7,280 nt of DNA from NCBI GenBank assembly GCA_003142355.1, contig PLMF01000285.1, forward strand, positions 1-7,280, given 5' to 3'. The notes below the pieces were generated by a model. It was given only the letters and a program-made list of their open reading frames with translations. It was not told the origin of the DNA and did no database searches. The DNA is from Bryobacterales bacterium. GTDB lineage: Bacteria > Acidobacteriota > Terriglobia > Bryobacterales > Bryobacteraceae. A program made the translations under genes and the position numbers. Shown in pieces: positions 5,732 to 7,280 of this stretch (positions within the stretch are counted from its first letter, which is position 1; each line of letters opens with the position of its first letter).

Positions 5732-7231
5732 ATGATGAAACGCCCTGTAGTCTTCGTCCTCGCCGTCGCGGCGTTGTGCTCGCCGGCTGCCGCGCCCGCT
5801 CAGCCGGCGGCAACGTACTGCAATCCGTTGCCAATACCCGATTATCCCGTCGGCAAGCGCGCCCGCGATGTGGTGCCCGGCACGCCAGTGGGCGCCACCG
5901 ACCTGTGGCTGCAGAACCACATGGAGCAGTTCCGCGAACTCGCCGATGTCTCGGTCCTCTGGCATGACGGCAAGTGGTACATGTACCCTTCGGTCGACAT
6001 GGCCTGGGTCAGCGGCGACGGCGGCGTCACGTGGCAGCACCATCCGCTCAACGTACGCGACATCGGCTACGCCCCTACCATCGTGCGTCACCAGGGCAAG
6101 TTCCTTCTGATGGCTTCCGAATCGGAGGTCTACACCTCCGCATCGCCCCTGGGGCCGTTCACGCCGATCGGCAGGATCCCAACCCCCAAGGACCTCCCCG
6201 TCCAGACCGATCCCATGCTCTTCTCCGACGACGACGGCCGCCTCTACTACTACTGGGGTTGCACCCCCACCGGCGGAATCTACGGAGTGGAGCTCGATGC
6301 CGGCAATCCCACGCGCCTCCTCGGCAAGCCTGCGAAGCTGATGGGCTTCGAACCGGACCGCTTCCCCTGGCAACGCACCGGCGACTGGAACGAAGACCCT
6401 GTCTCGGGCTGGATCGAGGGCGCGTGGATGCTCAAGCGGAACGGCACGTATTACCTGACCTACAGCGCCGCCGGCACTGAGAACCGCACCTACACGGTCG
6501 GCTGCCTCACTTCGAAATCGCCGCTGGGACCGTTCACGCCGCAAAAGAACAACCCCATCCTGCGCTCGACCGAAGGCCTGATCACCGGCACGGCCCACGG
6601 CAGTTTTACCGAGGGGCCGAACCATTCGCTCTGGGCCTTTTACACCCTGCGCGCCGCCGTCGTGCATGGTTTCGAGCGGCGCCTGGGCATGGATCCGGCA
6701 TACATCGGCGAAGATGGCGAACTGCACGTGAATCCGCCCTCGTCTCTACCGCAGCGATTGACGGGCACGAGCCAGGGCGCCGTCGCCGCCGGATGGGTTC
6801 CGCTCAACGCCAACCGTTGGACCAGTGCCACCACCGCGGCCGGCAATCTTTCCAGCCGTCTGGCCGTCGATAACGATCTGCGAACATGGTGGCAGCCGCA
6901 GCCCGGCGATGCGGCTCCGGTGCTCACCAGTGCGCTCGTGGGCGGTGCCACCGTGCGCGCCATCCGCATCGTCTGGCGCGACATCGGCCTCAATACCGGA
7001 AAGGGAATTACGCCTGGCCCCTTCCGCTACAAGGTGGAGGTGCAGGCCGCGTCCGGTTCCTGGGTCGCGGTGCTCGACCGCGGCAACAGCACCGAGGATT
7101 TCCTCGTCGACTACCGCGAGTGCCCTCCCACCCCGGGCACCGCCGCGCGGCTGGTCATCCTGGGCGTGCCGAAGGGCATCACCCCCGGCGTGGCGGAGTT
7201 CACGGTTTTCGGTGACACCGCGAAGCGGTAA
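5732..7231 (+). CDS. Secreted family 43-type glycoside hydrolase with C-terminal discoidin/CBM32-like domain
   Basis: This is probably an exported five-bladed beta-propeller glycosidase acting on plant-type polysaccharide side chains; arabinosidase or xylosidase activity is typical of GH43, but the substrate here is unknown. Residues 1-24 form a signal peptide (KRP, hydrophobic VVFVLAVAALCSPAAAPA, cleavage near APA-Q). The propeller (about 28-340) shows the expected acidic triad: base in ELADVSVLWHDGKWYMY (D72), pKa modulator in QTDPMLFSDDDGRLYYYWG (D160) and acid in GWIEGAWMLKRNGTYYL (E229). The conserved metal-site His is probably H289 in GTAHGSF. Residues about 360-495 look like an F5/8-type C (CBM32-like) domain: LAVDNDLRTWW, VRAIRIVWRD, YKVEVQAASGSWVAVLD. 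I chose the ATG at 5732 (or the adjacent one at 5735), about 8 nt after GAGAG, because the signal peptide follows directly. The frame is open further upstream, but that part is antisense to pdxI. The protein has 499 residues. Confidence 0.85.
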   Translation: MMKRPVVFVLAVAALCSPAAAPAQPAATYCNPLPIPDYPVGKRARDVVPGTPVGATDLWLQNHMEQFRELADVSVLWHDGKWYMYPSVDMAWVSGDGGVTWQHHPLNVRDIGYAPTIVRHQGKFLLMASESEVYTSASPLGPFTPIGRIPTPKDLPVQTDPMLFSDDDGRLYYYWGCTPTGGIYGVELDAGNPTRLLGKPAKLMGFEPDRFPWQRTGDWNEDPVSGWIEGAWMLKRNGTYYLTYSAAGTENRTYTVGCLTSKSPLGPFTPQKNNPILRSTEGLITGTAHGSFTEGPNHSLWAFYTLRAAVVHGFERRLGMDPAYIGEDGELHVNPPSSLPQRLTGTSQGAVAAGWVPLNANRWTSATTAAGNLSSRLAVDNDLRTWWQPQPGDAAPVLTSALVGGATVRAIRIVWRDIGLNTGKGITPGPFRYKVEVQAASGSWVAVLDRGNSTEDFLVDYRECPPTPGTAARLVILGVPKGITPGVAEFTVFGDTAKR

Positions 7232-7240
7232 CTGAGATCG

Positions 7241-7262
7241 ATTGTGCCGGGCTAGGCGCAAT
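7241..7262 (+). terminator. Hairpin after the GH43 gene, possible terminator
   Basis: ATTGTGCC and GGCGCAAT form an 8-bp stem with one G-U pair around a 6-nt loop (GGGCTA), starting 9 nt after the TAA stop. No T-run follows, so it is a weak candidate for an intrinsic terminator and may simply protect the 3' end. The rest of the sequence to 7280 holds nothing I recognise. Confidence 0.35.
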
Positions 7263-7280
7263 ACGGTTCACTTAAGCCAG

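Noticed and set aside
5636..6727. 363-codon open frame on the minus strand
   Set aside because: It is antisense to the GH43 gene, whose motifs are clear; the composition is that of a shadow frame.

Overview
The window is a GC-rich (by eye about 63-65%) bacterial chromosome segment. Acidobacteriota of the Solibacter/Bryobacter type is my best guess, from the gene mix (DUF2264 and GH43 proteins beside housekeeping genes, an MtaB-type methylthiotransferase) and from a GC-palindromic spacer of a kind I associate with those genomes. This is inference; no marker here settles the taxonomy.

Layout. Positions 1-226 hold the 3' end of a minus-strand gene whose last ~50 codons carry an RN-x3-H/AHG motif. 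It abuts, at about 206-228, the 3' part of a plus-strand DUF2264 gene (219-824) that has lost its N-terminal half. The two truncated genes meet head to head at a small inverted plus direct repeat, so this looks like a deletion, insertion or rearrangement joint, or an assembly chimera. The plus-strand methylthiotransferase gene mtaB (840-2171) follows, and its 3' end runs through a perfect GC-rich palindrome and overlaps recR tail to tail.

The minus strand from 4753 down to 2146 is a compact housekeeping block: a probable promoter, the small SRP RNA (ffs, about 4720-4618), dnaX (4602-3070), ybaB/ebfC (3065-2748) and recR (2745-2146). Gaps between the genes are only 2-15 nt, and the order SRP RNA-dnaX-ybaB-recR is a known conserved arrangement. 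It groups protein targeting RNA, the clamp-loader subunit, a nucleoid-associated protein and the RecFOR repair factor. The SRP RNA occupies the stretch that a naive dnaX start at 4641 would translate.

Upstream of that block, also on the minus strand, is an aldo/keto reductase closely resembling the E. coli YdbC/PdxI pyridoxal reductase (5643-4750). It is divergent from a secreted GH43-type glycosidase with a C-terminal discoidin/CBM32-like domain (5732-7231), which ends before a hairpin. The 88-nt divergent spacer carries a TTGTCAA core usable as a -35 element in either direction.

I see no complete novel system here. The most unusual places are the breakpoint at the left end, the truncated RN-x3-H protein, the palindrome that rewrites the end of mtaB, and the SRP RNA packed against dnaX.
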